Assembly: GCA_023053685.1 (NCBI GenBank)
Contig: JALIGW010000003.1
Location: 141,378,008-141,442,007 of the forward strand
Origin: Diadophis punctatus similis
Lineage: Eukaryota > Chordata > Lepidosauria > Squamata > Dipsadidae
DNA length: 64,000 bases
Direction of reading: 5' to 3'
Shown here: in pieces, positions 10,301 to 19,712 of the stretch
How positions within the stretch are numbered: position 1 is the stretch's first letter
Layout of the letters: every line of letters starts with the position of its first letter
Notes under the pieces: model-generated
Database searches by the model: none
What the model saw: only the letters and a program-made list of their open reading frames with translations
What the model was told of the DNA's origin: nothing
Made by a program: the position numbers and the translations under genes

Positions 10301-13300
10301 AGATTATTTGAATCCAGGCCATCAATATTCCAAGTAATTAAAGAAAAAGTACTGTCATCTTGTGGGCAGATGCCTGCAGCTTCCACTACTGCAGCAGCTA
10401 CAGTATTGGTAGTCGAACGATCAGTTAGCTCAACACTGGAATGCACATACACAAATTAAACATACTGCCTAAAGCAATTTTCTCCAGAACATTTACTTAT
10501 CCACAGGCTTTAAAAAGTAATTTTAGAAAATTCCCATCTGCAGTAGGTCCAGTTTACTACCGGTACATAGCATGCAGTGGTTGTCACAGAAACATTTACA
10601 ATTTTTCACATCAGAAATCAGCCTTGAAGGTAGTGTATGTAGCCATCAATTTTCCTATGATGCCGTAAGGTTTTAGCTTGGCATGTGAAACTATCAAGTG
10701 TGATTTTTTTAGCCATGATTTATTGGTTTCACACTATCTGAACCAGATAAATTACATGTAGCTCTCTACTTACTTGAGCCTCAAATTTCTATTGCTAAGC
10801 AAGACAGTTGTTAAGTGAGTTTTGCCCCATTTTATAACCTTTCTTGTCACAGTTGTTAAGTGCAGTTGTTAAGTTAGTAACACGGTTACTATGGGACCAT
10901 AGGGATGCTGCTACAGTCATAAGTGTGAAAAATGGTCGAAAGTCACTTTTTCAGTGCTGTTGTAACTTCAAACAGTCACTAAAGTTGAGGTCTACCTGTA
11001 TTTGCTCAACTATATGCAAAAAATATGGCATAGCACATTACATATAGTCCTTGACTTACAACAGTTCACCTGGTGATTGTTCAAAGTTATAACCACACTG
11101 AAAAAGTGATTTATGACCATTTTTCACACTTACGAACTTTCCAGCATCCCCATGATCATGTGATCAAACTTCAGATGCTTGGCAACTGACTCATATTTAG
11201 GACCATTGCTGTGTCCCAGGGTCATGCGATCTTCTGACAAGCAAACTCAATGGGGAAGCAAGATTCACATAACAACTGAGTTACTAACTTATCAACTGCA
11301 GTGATTTACTTAACAACTGAGGCAAGAAAGATCGTAAAATGGGGCAAAGTTCACTTAACCAATGTCTCACTTAACAACAGAAATTTGGGGCTCAATTGTG
11401 GTCGTAACTCAAGGACTACCGGTACATGTATCCAGCTATAAACTTTTAAGCAAGCTGAGAAATGTTAATGATAGCTCTCAATCAGTGCTACCATTTTAAT
11501 TTTCTACAGTGGCTTGAACAATCTAAGACACGGATAAGACATAGATAAACTAGAGTTTCCCCCTTCCCCACCTCTATATTTTAGATCAGGTATGTCCACC
11601 CATCCTGGACAGCTAGTATTGTGGCCCCACAAGATCATTAAAAAATATAAAAAGGAAGGAAGTCTTTATTTATACGGGTAGTCCTCGACTTAAAACCACA
11701 ACTGAGCCCAACATTTTTGTTGCTAAGGGAGACAGTTGTTAAGTGAGTTTTGTCCCTTAACAACCTTTCTTGCCACAGTTGTTAAGTGAATCACTGCAGT
11801 TGTTAAGTTAGTAACATGGTTGTTAGGTAAATCTGGCTTCCCCACTGACTTTGCTTGTCAGAAGTTCGCAAAAGGTGATCACAGGACCCCGGGGCACTGC
11901 AACCGTCATAAATATGAATCAGTTGCCAAGCGTCTAAATTTTGATCACATGAGCATGGGAATGCTGCAACGTTTGTGTGAAAAACGGTCACAAGTCACTT
12001 TTTTCCAATGCTGTTGTAACTCTGAACAGTCACTAAATGAACTGTTGCAAATCGAGGACTATCTGCATACATTAACCACATTATACATTTTATATGCGGC
12101 CCAGGACACTACAAATAGAGAAAAGCCAGAGCCCCATTAGACTTAGAGCAAAAGGTTGGTCACTGCTGTGAATCATACTGAACTAACTCCATGCAGTAGC
12201 ATACCATAATTTATTTTTGAAATCCACCATATTAGAACCTATGCACAATTTATGCATAAATACCAAATTCAGGCACAAAGAAAATGATCAGGTAGGATCT
12301 TCCAAGTCAGCAAACAGGGTTGTAGGTATGTCATTTTGCATGGGGAACGGTGTTCCGCTCCACACAGCACCAAGTTTCGTTTCTCTGTCGACTTTCAACT
12401 CATAACTATAAACAGTGGCTGTAAAAAAAAGATCCCTTAACAGATTTGAAAATGAGGAGAGAGTGAAAAGTCATTCTCTCTCTCTCATCCCAAATTGCCT
12501 CACAAAGTTGTGGTAAGGAAAATAGGAAGAGGAAGGTGTGTTGGATACGTTTGTCGCCTTGAGTTATTTGTAAAAATAATAAAGGTGGGAGACAAATAAA
12601 ATAAAATAATGGAAATAAAAGAAAAGGGATTATCATGGCCACATAATGGAGGGGAACGAAAGATTTCCCTCCTTTTCTCCACGAAGCGCCTTCGCATTAA
12701 TAACTTACGGAGCCCCTGTGGCGGGAAGTGGATGGGACATCCCATCGACATCTGGCTCAGGAGACGGGTCAAAGTACGAATTCAGCGCCTTCTACAAAAG
12801 AAAAATCAAAACCTGGTACAGGTAGTCCTTGACTTACGACCACAATTGAGCCCAAAATTTCTGTTGCTCAGGGCTAGTCTCCTGGTTTCTAGGACAGCAC
12901 CTTAATCGCTACACCAAACTGGTTCTCATGATAGGTGATCTTTGACTTACAACCACAACCGAGCCCCAAATTTCTTTGGCTAAGCGTGACATTTGTTAAG
13001 TGAGTTTTGGCTCATTTTACGACTTTTTTTTTGCCACAGTTCTTAAATGAATCACTGCAGTTGATAAGTTAGTAGCCCGGTTGCTAAGTGAATGGTGGCT
13101 TCCGCGTTGACTTTGCTTATCATAAGGTCGCAAGAGGTGATCCCATGACCCTGGGACACGGCAACGGTCATAAATACGAACCAGTTGCCAAGCATCTGAA
13201 TTTTGATCAAATGATCCATAGGGATGCAGCAAAGGTCGTAACTATGAAAGAACGGCCCCAAGTCATATTTTTCAGTGCCGTTAACTTTGAACGGTCACTA

Positions 13301-13580
13301 AACGAACGGTTGCAAGTCGAGGACTACCTATATCGTGGTGGAGGCAGGGGGAAAGGCTCAGAACGGCACCTACCTGCATATCCCAGCCGTTCTCGGCCAG
13401 GTAGCGCTCAGCCGCGGCTGCACCACTATTACTGATGGAGGCAAAGTCCAAGCACAGGCGCTTCCGCTGTTCCTCCAGGTCTTCCCGCGGCCCTTCTTCC
13501 TCCGCCGAGTCTACGCGCTGCCGCTCTTTCGCCTCGGAGGCCGCCTGCTCCACCTCCCTGTCCGCACAGCCGCCCTCCAT
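7260..13580 (-). CDS. TDP2: Tyrosyl-DNA phosphodiesterase 2, coding exons 1-5 (C-terminal part missing)
   Basis: TDP2 hydrolyses the 5'-phosphotyrosyl bond that links stalled topoisomerase 2 to DNA. The visible exons, in transcript order, are 13580-13374, 12791-12709, 10435-10262, 8189-8098 and 7378-7260; all have GT-AG borders and matching phases, giving 225 residues. An acidic N-terminus is followed by a UBA-like domain (about 45-80, with LAENGWDMQ and KALNSYFD). The exonuclease/endonuclease/phosphatase fold then begins with TWNIDGL (Asn133) and FLQEV (Glu165), the equivalents of human Asn120 and Glu152. The catalytic Asp and His motifs (GDTN, SDH) should lie in two further exons; none was found down to position 1, although 7.2 kb remain. 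The first exon shares a promoter with ACOT13. The gene may be truncated, rearranged, or have a very long intron. Confidence 0.93.
7379..8097. other. TDP2 intron 4
   Basis: A+T-rich, nothing recognised. Plus-strand open frames here have no splice or homology support. Confidence 0.6.
8098..8189 (-). CDS. TDP2: TDP2 coding exon 4
   Basis: 92 bp, acceptor AATTTAG and donor CCAG|GTAAAT. Encodes [13 protein letters not shown] with the metal-binding glutamate (Glu165), then a diverged loop. Confidence 0.93.
8190..8999. other. TDP2 intron 3, left part
   Basis: A+T-rich; only a short TG run near 8842-8858. Nothing else recognised. Confidence 0.6.
9000..9590 (-). mobile_element. CR1-type LINE, 3' end, in TDP2 intron 3
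   Basis: Reads on the minus strand and ends at the left in an AGAGT/AGAAT tail with the classic GGAAGGGACCTTGGAGGTC block. The last part of ORF2 is open for about 100 codons ([20 protein letters not shown], then [12 protein letters not shown]). Sister copies are at 39.1 and 47.4 kb. Confidence 0.85.
10262..10435 (-). CDS. TDP2: TDP2 coding exon 3
   Basis: 174 bp, acceptor ATTCCAG and donor TT|GTAAGT. Encodes a variable linker and then [11 protein letters not shown], the first catalytic motif (Asn133 by this numbering), ending GVCSYLAL. Confidence 0.95.
10758..11005. mobile_element. Palindromic MITE (GTAGTCC family), partial
   Basis: Shows the family hallmarks: repeated TTGTTAAGTGA-type blocks, GTCATAAGTGTGAAAAATGG, and an end reading AGGTCTACCTGTA. 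The left terminus is missing. Confidence 0.7.
11044..11422. mobile_element. Palindromic MITE (GTAGTCC family)
   Basis: Starts ATAGTCCTTGACTTACAAC and ends AACTCAAGGACTACC. The inside has the repeated TTGTTAAGTGA / TCACTTAACAA blocks common to about a dozen copies in this window. No coding capacity. Probably a non-autonomous DNA transposon. Confidence 0.8.
11676..12066. mobile_element. Palindromic MITE (GTAGTCC family)
   Basis: Begins GGTAGTCCTCGACTT and ends AAATCGAGGACTATC. It is in the opposite orientation to the copy at 11.0-11.4 kb. Lies in TDP2 intron 2. Confidence 0.8.
12709..12791 (-). CDS. TDP2: TDP2 coding exon 2
   Basis: 83 bp, acceptor TTGTAG and donor CC|GTAAGT. Encodes [14 protein letters not shown] and a short linker, completing the UBA-like domain. 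It leaves two bases that join the T at the start of exon 3. Confidence 0.9.
12816..12905. mobile_element. Palindromic MITE fragment
   Basis: Begins CAGGTAGTCCTTGACTTACG and is cut off after about 55 bp. It lies just upstream of the TDP2 exon 2 acceptor. Confidence 0.6.
12930..13334. mobile_element. Palindromic MITE (GTAGTCC family) next to TDP2 exon 1
   Basis: Runs from GGTGATCTTTGACTTAC to GTCGAGGACTACC. Its right end is only about 40 bp from the TDP2 exon 1 splice donor at 13373. Confidence 0.8.
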
Positions 13581-14070
13581 CTCTTGGAATAGTTGTTTCG
13601 AAAAGAACCCGCAGTGCCTTAAAACGACGCGAGGCCCACCAGCGTTTCCCGGGTCATTTCCTGTCCAAGCGAAAAAAAGGCTGCGCATGCGCCGCAGAAT
13701 TTTTTTTGCGGCTCCGAGTTCCCTGTGTTTTCCGAGCGTGGCGCGAGGCCGACGGAACGCGGAAGTGCAAAGAGGCGGGCAGGTGATTCGAAAAGGGGGC
13801 CCGAACGTTCGATGGATGGAACGTTCCCCGGGAGCTGCTTTTGCACTGGGACTACCGCGGACCAAACGCGCGGAGGGAGGGGAGGGGAGTTGCGATTCTC
13901 CATATGCTAATCGCCTGTTGTTTTGGGAAACCGAAGGTAGGTTTTCTCAGGTAGCGCTGCTTAGCTTCCTGGTACCGCCGCAATTTGAAGCTACTCGGAA
14001 CTGCCTGTTTGTGGAGGGATCAGCGACCCGACTACCATTCTTGCCCTGAAAGGATTCCACCTTTGATGCC
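13335..14070. promoter_or_regulatory. Bidirectional CpG-island promoter of TDP2 and ACOT13
   Basis: The two start codons (13580 on minus, 14071 on plus) are 490 bp apart in CpG-rich DNA. A TGCGCATGCGCC at 13682-13693 matches the NRF1 consensus. No TATA box was seen. The head-to-head arrangement is conserved in mammals, so the pair is probably expressed broadly from one open region. Confidence 0.85.
13374..13580 (-). CDS. TDP2: TDP2 coding exon 1
   Basis: 69 codons from the ATG at 13580-13578 to CAG|GTAGGT. It encodes the acidic N-terminus and the first half of the UBA-like domain. In-frame upstream ATGs lie in the CpG promoter and have no counterpart in the family, so this start is preferred. 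Phase 0. Confidence 0.9.
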
Positions 14071-14154
14071 ATGACTCATCTCACCATTCAAACTCTTCGC
14101 GAGGTGATGAAAGCCATGTTGGAGTCGCCCTGCTTCGATCAGGTGGCGAATAAG
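14071..14154 (+). CDS. ACOT13: ACOT13 coding exon 1
   Basis: 28 codons from ATG to AAG|GTAAAT, phase 0. Encodes the N-terminal helix. Confidence 0.93.
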
Positions 14155-17100
14155 GTAAATGAGGTGTTACCGTAGTTTCCTATTGCTGATTTTCCCGGGA
14201 TGACCTTGAACAGGTCGAGCGAACGGTTGCAGCAACTACTGTAAATCACGGCCTACTCTACTGCATGCTTTCAAGGTCGTTGGAGTAGAGCCGCATTAAT
14301 CACCTGTGCTAGCTAAAAATTAGCAAGACCCTTTTCAGTCTAACAGGTTTTATTAAGACGTAAACTAGAACTCACATCTTCAGACACAGTTGAGTGGCTG
14401 GATTAATACAGAATTTAAATTCAGATGGGAGGGCAAGGGGAAAACAGAATGGTTCCCCCCAAGTGACATGTGACATAGCTTACAAATACCTTCTCCAATA
14501 ACAATTATAATGTGTTACAAGCCACTGTGTCCGCTGAGACCTTCTGAGATAGCGTGAAACAGTTAACATGATAATTTTATTAAAGGTTACAATTAAAAAG
14601 ATAAACCAATGCAAATGGAAAATATAGAAGATGAAAAAAGAAAAAAATAGAGACAAAAGAAATTCTGTATTTTTGGGAGTATAAGACGCACCTTTCCCCC
14701 CCCTAAAAGAGGGTGGAAATGTTGATGCGTCTTATACACCGAATACAGCCATTTTTGGCCTCCTGAAGCCCCGCCCCGCGTGAAAACAGGGTGCGCAGAG
14801 GGTTTGGGAGGTCTGTAGAGTGCTCCTGGGGGCTGGGGGAGGGCAAAAACACCCCAATTTTTGCAAAAAATGGCCCAGTTTTCACAAAAATGGGGTGCAC
14901 AGAGGGTTTGGGAGGTCTGCAGACTGCTCCTGGGGGCTGGGGGAGGGCAAAAACTTTTTTCCCCCTTACCTACAGTAGCTCTTCGAAATTTTGGTGTGGC
15001 TTATATACCGGTGCATCTTATAGTCCTAAAAATACGGTATATAAAGAAATGGCTTTCCCCTTCATCGCAACAAGTATAAACAATGTTTAGGGAAGCTTTT
15101 ATCAGTCAAGATCTGAAATAGGAGAACTACATTGTCAACCTAGAGCAGTGATGGCAAACCTTTTTCTGCTTGCGTGCCAAAAGTGTGTTTGTGCACGCGC
15201 GATAGCGCGCGTGCGTGCCGGCACCCACAATGCAATGCGCTCCCCGTGTGCGTGCATGCTCCCCCCATGCTTCCCCACAGATGTGCCCCGCACATGCGCC
15301 CCGCACTGTACATGCACACATCCCCGCGCATGCGCCATCACTATCTTAAAGCATATTTCTAAGATGGGGAGGCAAGGTTCATTTTGTCCATTTTTACATG
15401 CCTTATAAAAATTACATTGATTTTTCCCCTTTCTATCCTGATCCCTTTACTTTAGGAACCATGGAGGAAGGGGGGAATATATTACAGGTGTTTTTTTTAG
15501 TACCTGTACAAATTGTCTCTCCCTCCCTCCCCCTGTAAAGCAGTCAAAATATACACATTTGTCATAGAAATGCAACTTTTCATTAATTTCCTGCAACTGG
15601 GGCATTGTGTAGCAAAAGAAGCTACCATCATCCATGCAAAAGAGAGTTAGCTTGGAAAAAAAGTTCCAAGAAATACAAACTTATCCCCTGCCAATATTTA
15701 TTCCCTGCCCAATATTTAAGTAAATTTGCAAATAAAGTAACCCAAAATCATTCAGGATGTGTGAGTGCTGATTGAAAGTGGAAGTAAAGTAGAACGGAAT
15801 CTTTATTATTCTGTTTAGTAAAAAGCCAGCATGTGTGTATATGGTGTAGATAAAATTCACGGTGACATTATGGAACTAGATTTCTGTTTCTCTTCTCAAC
15901 CCAGATGAAGCTTGTCTCCGCAAACCCTGGAAAAGTTGTCTGTGAAATGAAAGTTGAAGAACAGCACACAAACAGAGGAGGAACTCTGCATGGGGGCCTG
16001 ACAGCAACTTTAGTAGACATTGTGTCAACAGCTGCATTATTGTATACTGAAAGAGGAGCACCCGGTGTTAGTGTGGACATGAATATTACGTGAGTGTCAA
16101 ACTTGGTGAAGTTTATTCCCATGCTTGTTTACTTGAGCCTTCATTCTGCACTGAATAGGGCAAATCCAACTTGTGTTAATTCCAAGAAAGCATCAGGCCA
16201 GTCCAATGCTGAGATACTGCAAGCTGTGTAAATTTTTAAAACTTAACTGCTTAAATACTTTTTGGAAAACTAGACTTCTGTATGCAGATTCTTCAGAAGT
16301 TCTAAAAGGTAATGAAACATTCATTAGTCATGCTTTTATTTTGAAGTACCCGAGCCATTATTTTAGCTTTGTTTTGTATTGTACTATTACTATGTAAGAA
16401 GTGAAACAAGAACTGAGGAGGCTGAGTTCAATTTTAGGTAGAGCAGAGATTTCTCCCTCTGGGTACAAAGGGAAAATTATCTGCTGTGAGCTCCACATAG
16501 GCATCAGGAAGGGCATCCAGCCAGTAAATGCTCAGCTCCGTTCAGTCACCCTGATTCCACCCCGATGCAAGGGATTACAGGGTTGTTAAAAGAAAAAAAA
16601 ATGGAGAATTGGACGAGGACTCTCTGGATGCAACATATACACTTTACTCTTAAGTCTGCAGGCTTCTCCAAGCTGTCTGTTATATATTAACAGCCTACGA
16701 TACAAAGTCCTCAAACCTGTCACTCAGCAATATCCTTTTCACTGCATTCTGTTTTAATGTACATGCCATACAGAAAGATTTTTATATAAGCAAAATGGAA
16801 TTAAGAAATTTAGGGTGGCATCTATCATTCTGCTCTCCCCAAGACTCTGTTGGATAAGCGTTACTAAAAGCGATGGATTAGGTCCCTCTGCGAATATCTC
16901 GGCTAAGCAGATACAAAAGATATCCAACAATTTATTCAGTACTCCTTTCTGGCTTTTATTAAACAATCAAAAAATTGCTTAGGCAGGAAATTCAGTGGCT
17001 GTCTTTGATTCAGTCTCTTTCTTTTATCGCTCTGCCTCAGAACGCTTAGAGGACAGTTGTAAGGATGGAGTGAAGGAAGACAACAGTACACATTGCCTTT

Positions 17101-17308
17101 CATTGTACATATAACAAATATTTTTCCCTTTCTTCTGTATTCTAGGTACATGTCATCAGCTAAGATTGGGGAAGAAATCCTGATCACTGCTGAGGTTCTG
17201 AAGCAAGGAAAAACTCTGGGTTTTGCCAACGTGAATTTAACAGATAAGACAACAGGAAGATTGATAGCTCAAGGGAGGCACACCAAGCACTTGGGATACC
17301 AGTCATAA
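14071..17308 (+). CDS. ACOT13: Acyl-CoA thioesterase 13 (Them2), three coding exons
   Basis: ACOT13 hydrolyses long-chain acyl-CoA to free fatty acid and CoA, acts near mitochondria, and is partnered by PC-TP in mammals. Exons 14071-14154, 15905-16089 and 17146-17308 join in frame to 143 residues; the human protein has 140. It is a single hotdog domain. The HTN-x-GGTLHGGLTATLVD stretch holds Asn51, His57, Gly58 and Asp66, and VSVDMN holds Ser84; these match human Asn50, His56, Gly57, Asp65 and Ser83 of the active site. The C-terminus IAQGRHTKHLG is family-typical. The start follows the family's N-terminus (SLREVIKAM in human, TLREVMKAM here). No signal peptide. Head-to-head with TDP2 and tail-to-tail with C6orf62. 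All catalytic residues are intact, so it should be functional. Confidence 0.97.
14665..15038. mobile_element. MITE with GTATAAGACGCACC end, ACOT13 intron 1
   Basis: Left end TGTATTTTTGGGAGTATAAG and right end CCTAAAAATACGGTA are inverted versions of one another. The interior has a duplicated AGAGGGTTTGGGAGGTCTG unit (14796 and 14899). Family members also occur at 18.5, 19.4 and 29.9 kb. Confidence 0.75.
15146..15342. mobile_element. hAT-like MITE, CAGTGATGGCAAACC family
   Basis: Starts CAGTGATGGCAAACC and ends GCGCCATCACT. The interior is rich in CGCGCGTGCGTGCC-type alternating CG/TG. Relatives at 44.1 and 61.1 kb. Confidence 0.75.
15905..16089 (+). CDS. ACOT13: ACOT13 coding exon 2
   Basis: Acceptor CAACCCAG, donor AC|GTGAGT, 185 bp. 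Encodes most of the hotdog fold with the active-site Asn, His-Gly, Asp and Ser. Confidence 0.97.
16425..16595 (+). mobile_element. SINE with Bov-B-type 3' tail, ACOT13 intron 2
   Basis: A decayed B-box-like GAGTTCAATTTTAGG is followed by GGCATCAGGAAGGGCATCC, the conserved 3' sequence shared by Bov-B LINEs and Sauria-type SINEs, then GGGATTACAGGGTTGTTAAA. Confidence 0.7.
17146..17308 (+). CDS. ACOT13: ACOT13 coding exon 3
   Basis: Acceptor TATTCTAG; the first G completes the split Thr codon. Encodes YMSSAKIGEE to KHLGYQS and stops at TAA 17306-17308. Confidence 0.97.
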
Positions 17309-17499
17309 AAAATAAAATAAAATCCTGAGAAGAATGCAGGATGGAGGAGTGTACCACAGCAAGTTTCAAAAACTGAAGTGCAGCCATTGGGTAATGAAAT
17401 AATATCGCAATGTTGAAATCCATTGTTTAAATTACATTGTTGGCCCAAGGTCAGATTTGTTGGTGTATAAATGTACACACGTGTCTGTACATGTATTTA

Positions 17500-17574
17500 T
17501 ATTTATGTACAAACATGTCTAGGGTATTTATGTACAAACATGTCTAGGGTATTTATGTACAAACATGTCTAGGG
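17500..17574. repeat. 25-bp minisatellite, three perfect copies
   Basis: The unit TATTTATGTACAAACATGTC plus TAGGG repeats exactly three times. Each unit holds the palindrome-like TGTACAAACATGT core. Likely inside the ACOT13 3' UTR. Confidence 0.95.
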
Positions 17575-17784
17575 ATGGGTAAGGTCTGACTTTTATTTGT
17601 TAATGGAACATACATGTAAGAAATTGTCTCTCCTGTTAGGAAAAATAGTACAGTGGAGTTAATATAAGTGTGAATCTTGACGCACTGAAGAAAAGATCAG
17701 AGAAAACAGAAGGTTTTTCTCCTGAAACTTAAAGTTCCTTTTGAGTTTCAGTTGTGGGAGGGACAGGTGATGACAGCTCCTAAG

Positions 17785-17886
17785 CCACTCTTTCTCAACT
17801 TCAGCAACTTTTAAGCTTGGCTGGCTGGGGAATTGTAGGAGTTGAAGTCCACACAGCTGCAAGTTGCTGAGATTGGGAAACATTGT
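17785..17886. mobile_element. Palindromic hAT-like MITE
   Basis: TCTCAACTTCAGCAACTTTTAAG ends opposite GTTGCTGAGATTGGGAAACA and encloses the GGGGAATTGTAGGAGTTGAAG core shared with copies at 35.2, 35.7, 49.7 and 55.6 kb. Confidence 0.7.
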
Positions 17887-18500
17887 TCTAAGCACTGGAT
17901 TGAATCAAGACAAGGAGCTGTTTTTCCCGAATGTAATTCTTCCCCTGCAGCTCTGGGAGGAACAAAACACTCAGGGAAACGGTTTTCCATCTTTGGGAAG
18001 AGCATAAAAGGCGACTCTAGGAGCTACAAGGTGGTTTTCAAAAAAGTAACATGGGATTCAACCTAATATGTTTGCAGGGGCTCCAGATGCCTTTTGTATT
18101 GGTGCCTTTAAGCCACGGGGTTCACCTGAATGTATTTTTTAAAAAAATCCAGTGTTGAATGAGTGCCCACCTAATAAAACAAGGTGAAAGTCCAAAATCT
18201 TTTAAATGGCAGTATTCTTTCCAAAGGAATTTGTCTTGTTAAAAAGTACTGAGTGGCTGCTGCTATTCAGTAACATTTTGATTTAGAAAATTTTAATTTC
18301 AGTGTAAAAATCATTTCTGCGATGCTTACCACACCACCAGCAAGAAGATTTTATCCCTTACTTTCCTACACTTTTTTATTTAAAAACTATCCCAGAATCA
18401 GCTGCACTGAATATAGATGAATGCAGAAAAAGCCTACAGGATGGATGCTCATCACCACACATTAATTTCTTATCTAAAGTGAGACAAATGATTTCCAACT

Positions 18501-18660
18501 ACTGTATTTTTCGGAGTATAAGACGCACCTTAGTTTTGGGGGAGGAAAACAAGGAAAAAAGGCCTCTGCCTCCCAGCAATTTGCCAAACAGCAAACAGCA
18601 CAGATGATATACACTGTTTGCTGTGTATTTCTGTGCATGTGTGCCTGACCCATAGAAATA
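18501..18660. mobile_element. Partial GTATAAGACGCACC MITE
   Basis: Begins TGTATTTTTCGGAGTATAAG. The right terminus is not evident. Confidence 0.55.
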
Positions 18661-19074
18661 GCAAAGAATTTGAGAAATGTACATTATGGCAGTATATTAA
18701 TCCCAGAAAGTTTTCTTAAATGTAATCACACTAACTGCTCCCAATTATTTAAATAGATCTACTCCAAACATGACTAAGTCAGGGTTTAATTCAGCTGCCT
18801 TATTTTAATACTAATACTAAATACTAAAACAGGACATTTCAGATTATACTTTTACAGATCTTTAAAATTGATGTGGCTTTCTGGAAGGCTTTCTGCTATT
18901 TAAAAGAAGATACAATAGCACTGGGCCTCATCAGAGCAAGAATTTATTTTAAAAAGCTTCTTCATTTTGTTAAGTTGTCTAGAACAATAATAAAGCAGTC
19001 TTTAAAAAATAAGTCTTATAATTTGAACACTCTACAAACATTTAACAAAATAACGTATTAACAGAATCTGCCTG

Positions 19075-19150
19075 TACCTAGGATAGAACTCACAACCTCC
19101 TGACTGTGAGGCAAGAGCTCTACCTCTAGGCTACAGTAGCTGTAGCTTAC
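19075..19150 (-). mobile_element. tRNA-derived SINE head
   Basis: On the minus strand TAGAGGTAGAGCTCTTGCC and GGTTGTGAGTTCTATCC stand where the A and B boxes of a polymerase III promoter should be. No cloverleaf could be folded by eye, so it is a SINE remnant and not a tRNA gene. Confidence 0.6.
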
Positions 19151-19369
19151 TTTCTTGCAATTTCAGCAATGTAACATTGCCAGTAGTTTATCTCCCAGCA
19201 TTTTGTCTCATTACAGCCACCGTACGTGGCTTGCAAGCCTGTCAGCTGTAGGTCGGGAGGCATATAATCTCTTAGTGTGCTATTAAGGCTTCTGTTTCTG
19301 TTCTATTTGCTGCAAAGAGGTAAATTGTTGGCAGGCAGAGGCCAAAGAGTGGGGGTGGCTGGGTGGGGC

Positions 19370-19455
19370 TACATTCGGTGTATAAGACGCACCCAAATTT
19401 TCACCCTCTTTTTGAGGGTAAAAAGGTGCGTCTTATACTCCGAAAAATACGGTAA
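19370..19455. mobile_element. Short GTATAAGACGCACC foldback
   Basis: GTGTATAAGACGCACC and GGTGCGTCTTATACTCC face one another across about 35 bp. Confidence 0.7.
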
Positions 19456-19505
19456 GTGGTGGAAGGAGAAAGCAGAGGCTAATGTATGAGTTACCTTGGA
19501 ATAAG

Positions 19506-19510
19506 ATGGG

Positions 19511-19598
<88 letters not shown>

Positions 19599-19712
19599 CG
19601 GTAATAATACCGGTAATAATACCGGTAATAATACCGGTAATAATAATAAAAATAATGATAATAGTAATAATATTAATATTAATAATATTAATAATATAAA
19701 ATAAATAAATAA
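19506..19712. repeat. (TAA)n microsatellite with four TAATACCGG units
   Basis: A long TAA array is interrupted by four regular copies of a 12-bp AATAATACCGGT unit (about 19590-19639), then AT-rich variants and AAAT. Confidence 0.95.

Larger units (their letters stand above)
17309..18200 (+). other. Probable ACOT13 3' UTR
   Basis: Sequence after the stop. A possible poly(A) signal AATAAA lies at 18173-18178; an earlier AATAAAATAAAAT stretch at about 17312 is too close to the stop to be convincing. It contains a 25-bp minisatellite and a MITE. Confidence 0.45.

Noticed and set aside
13281..13865. 194-codon minus-strand frame upstream of and including TDP2 exon 1
   Set aside because: Only the 69 codons from 13580 to the donor match the family; the rest is CpG-island promoter on one side and intron on the other.
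13435..14049. 204-codon plus-strand frame across the TDP2/ACOT13 promoter
   Set aside because: Antisense to TDP2 exon 1 in CpG-rich DNA; no family resemblance and it ends before the ACOT13 start.
19081..19147. Minus-strand tRNA gene
   Set aside because: A- and B-box-like blocks are present but stems do not pair and the sequence is decayed; it is a SINE head.
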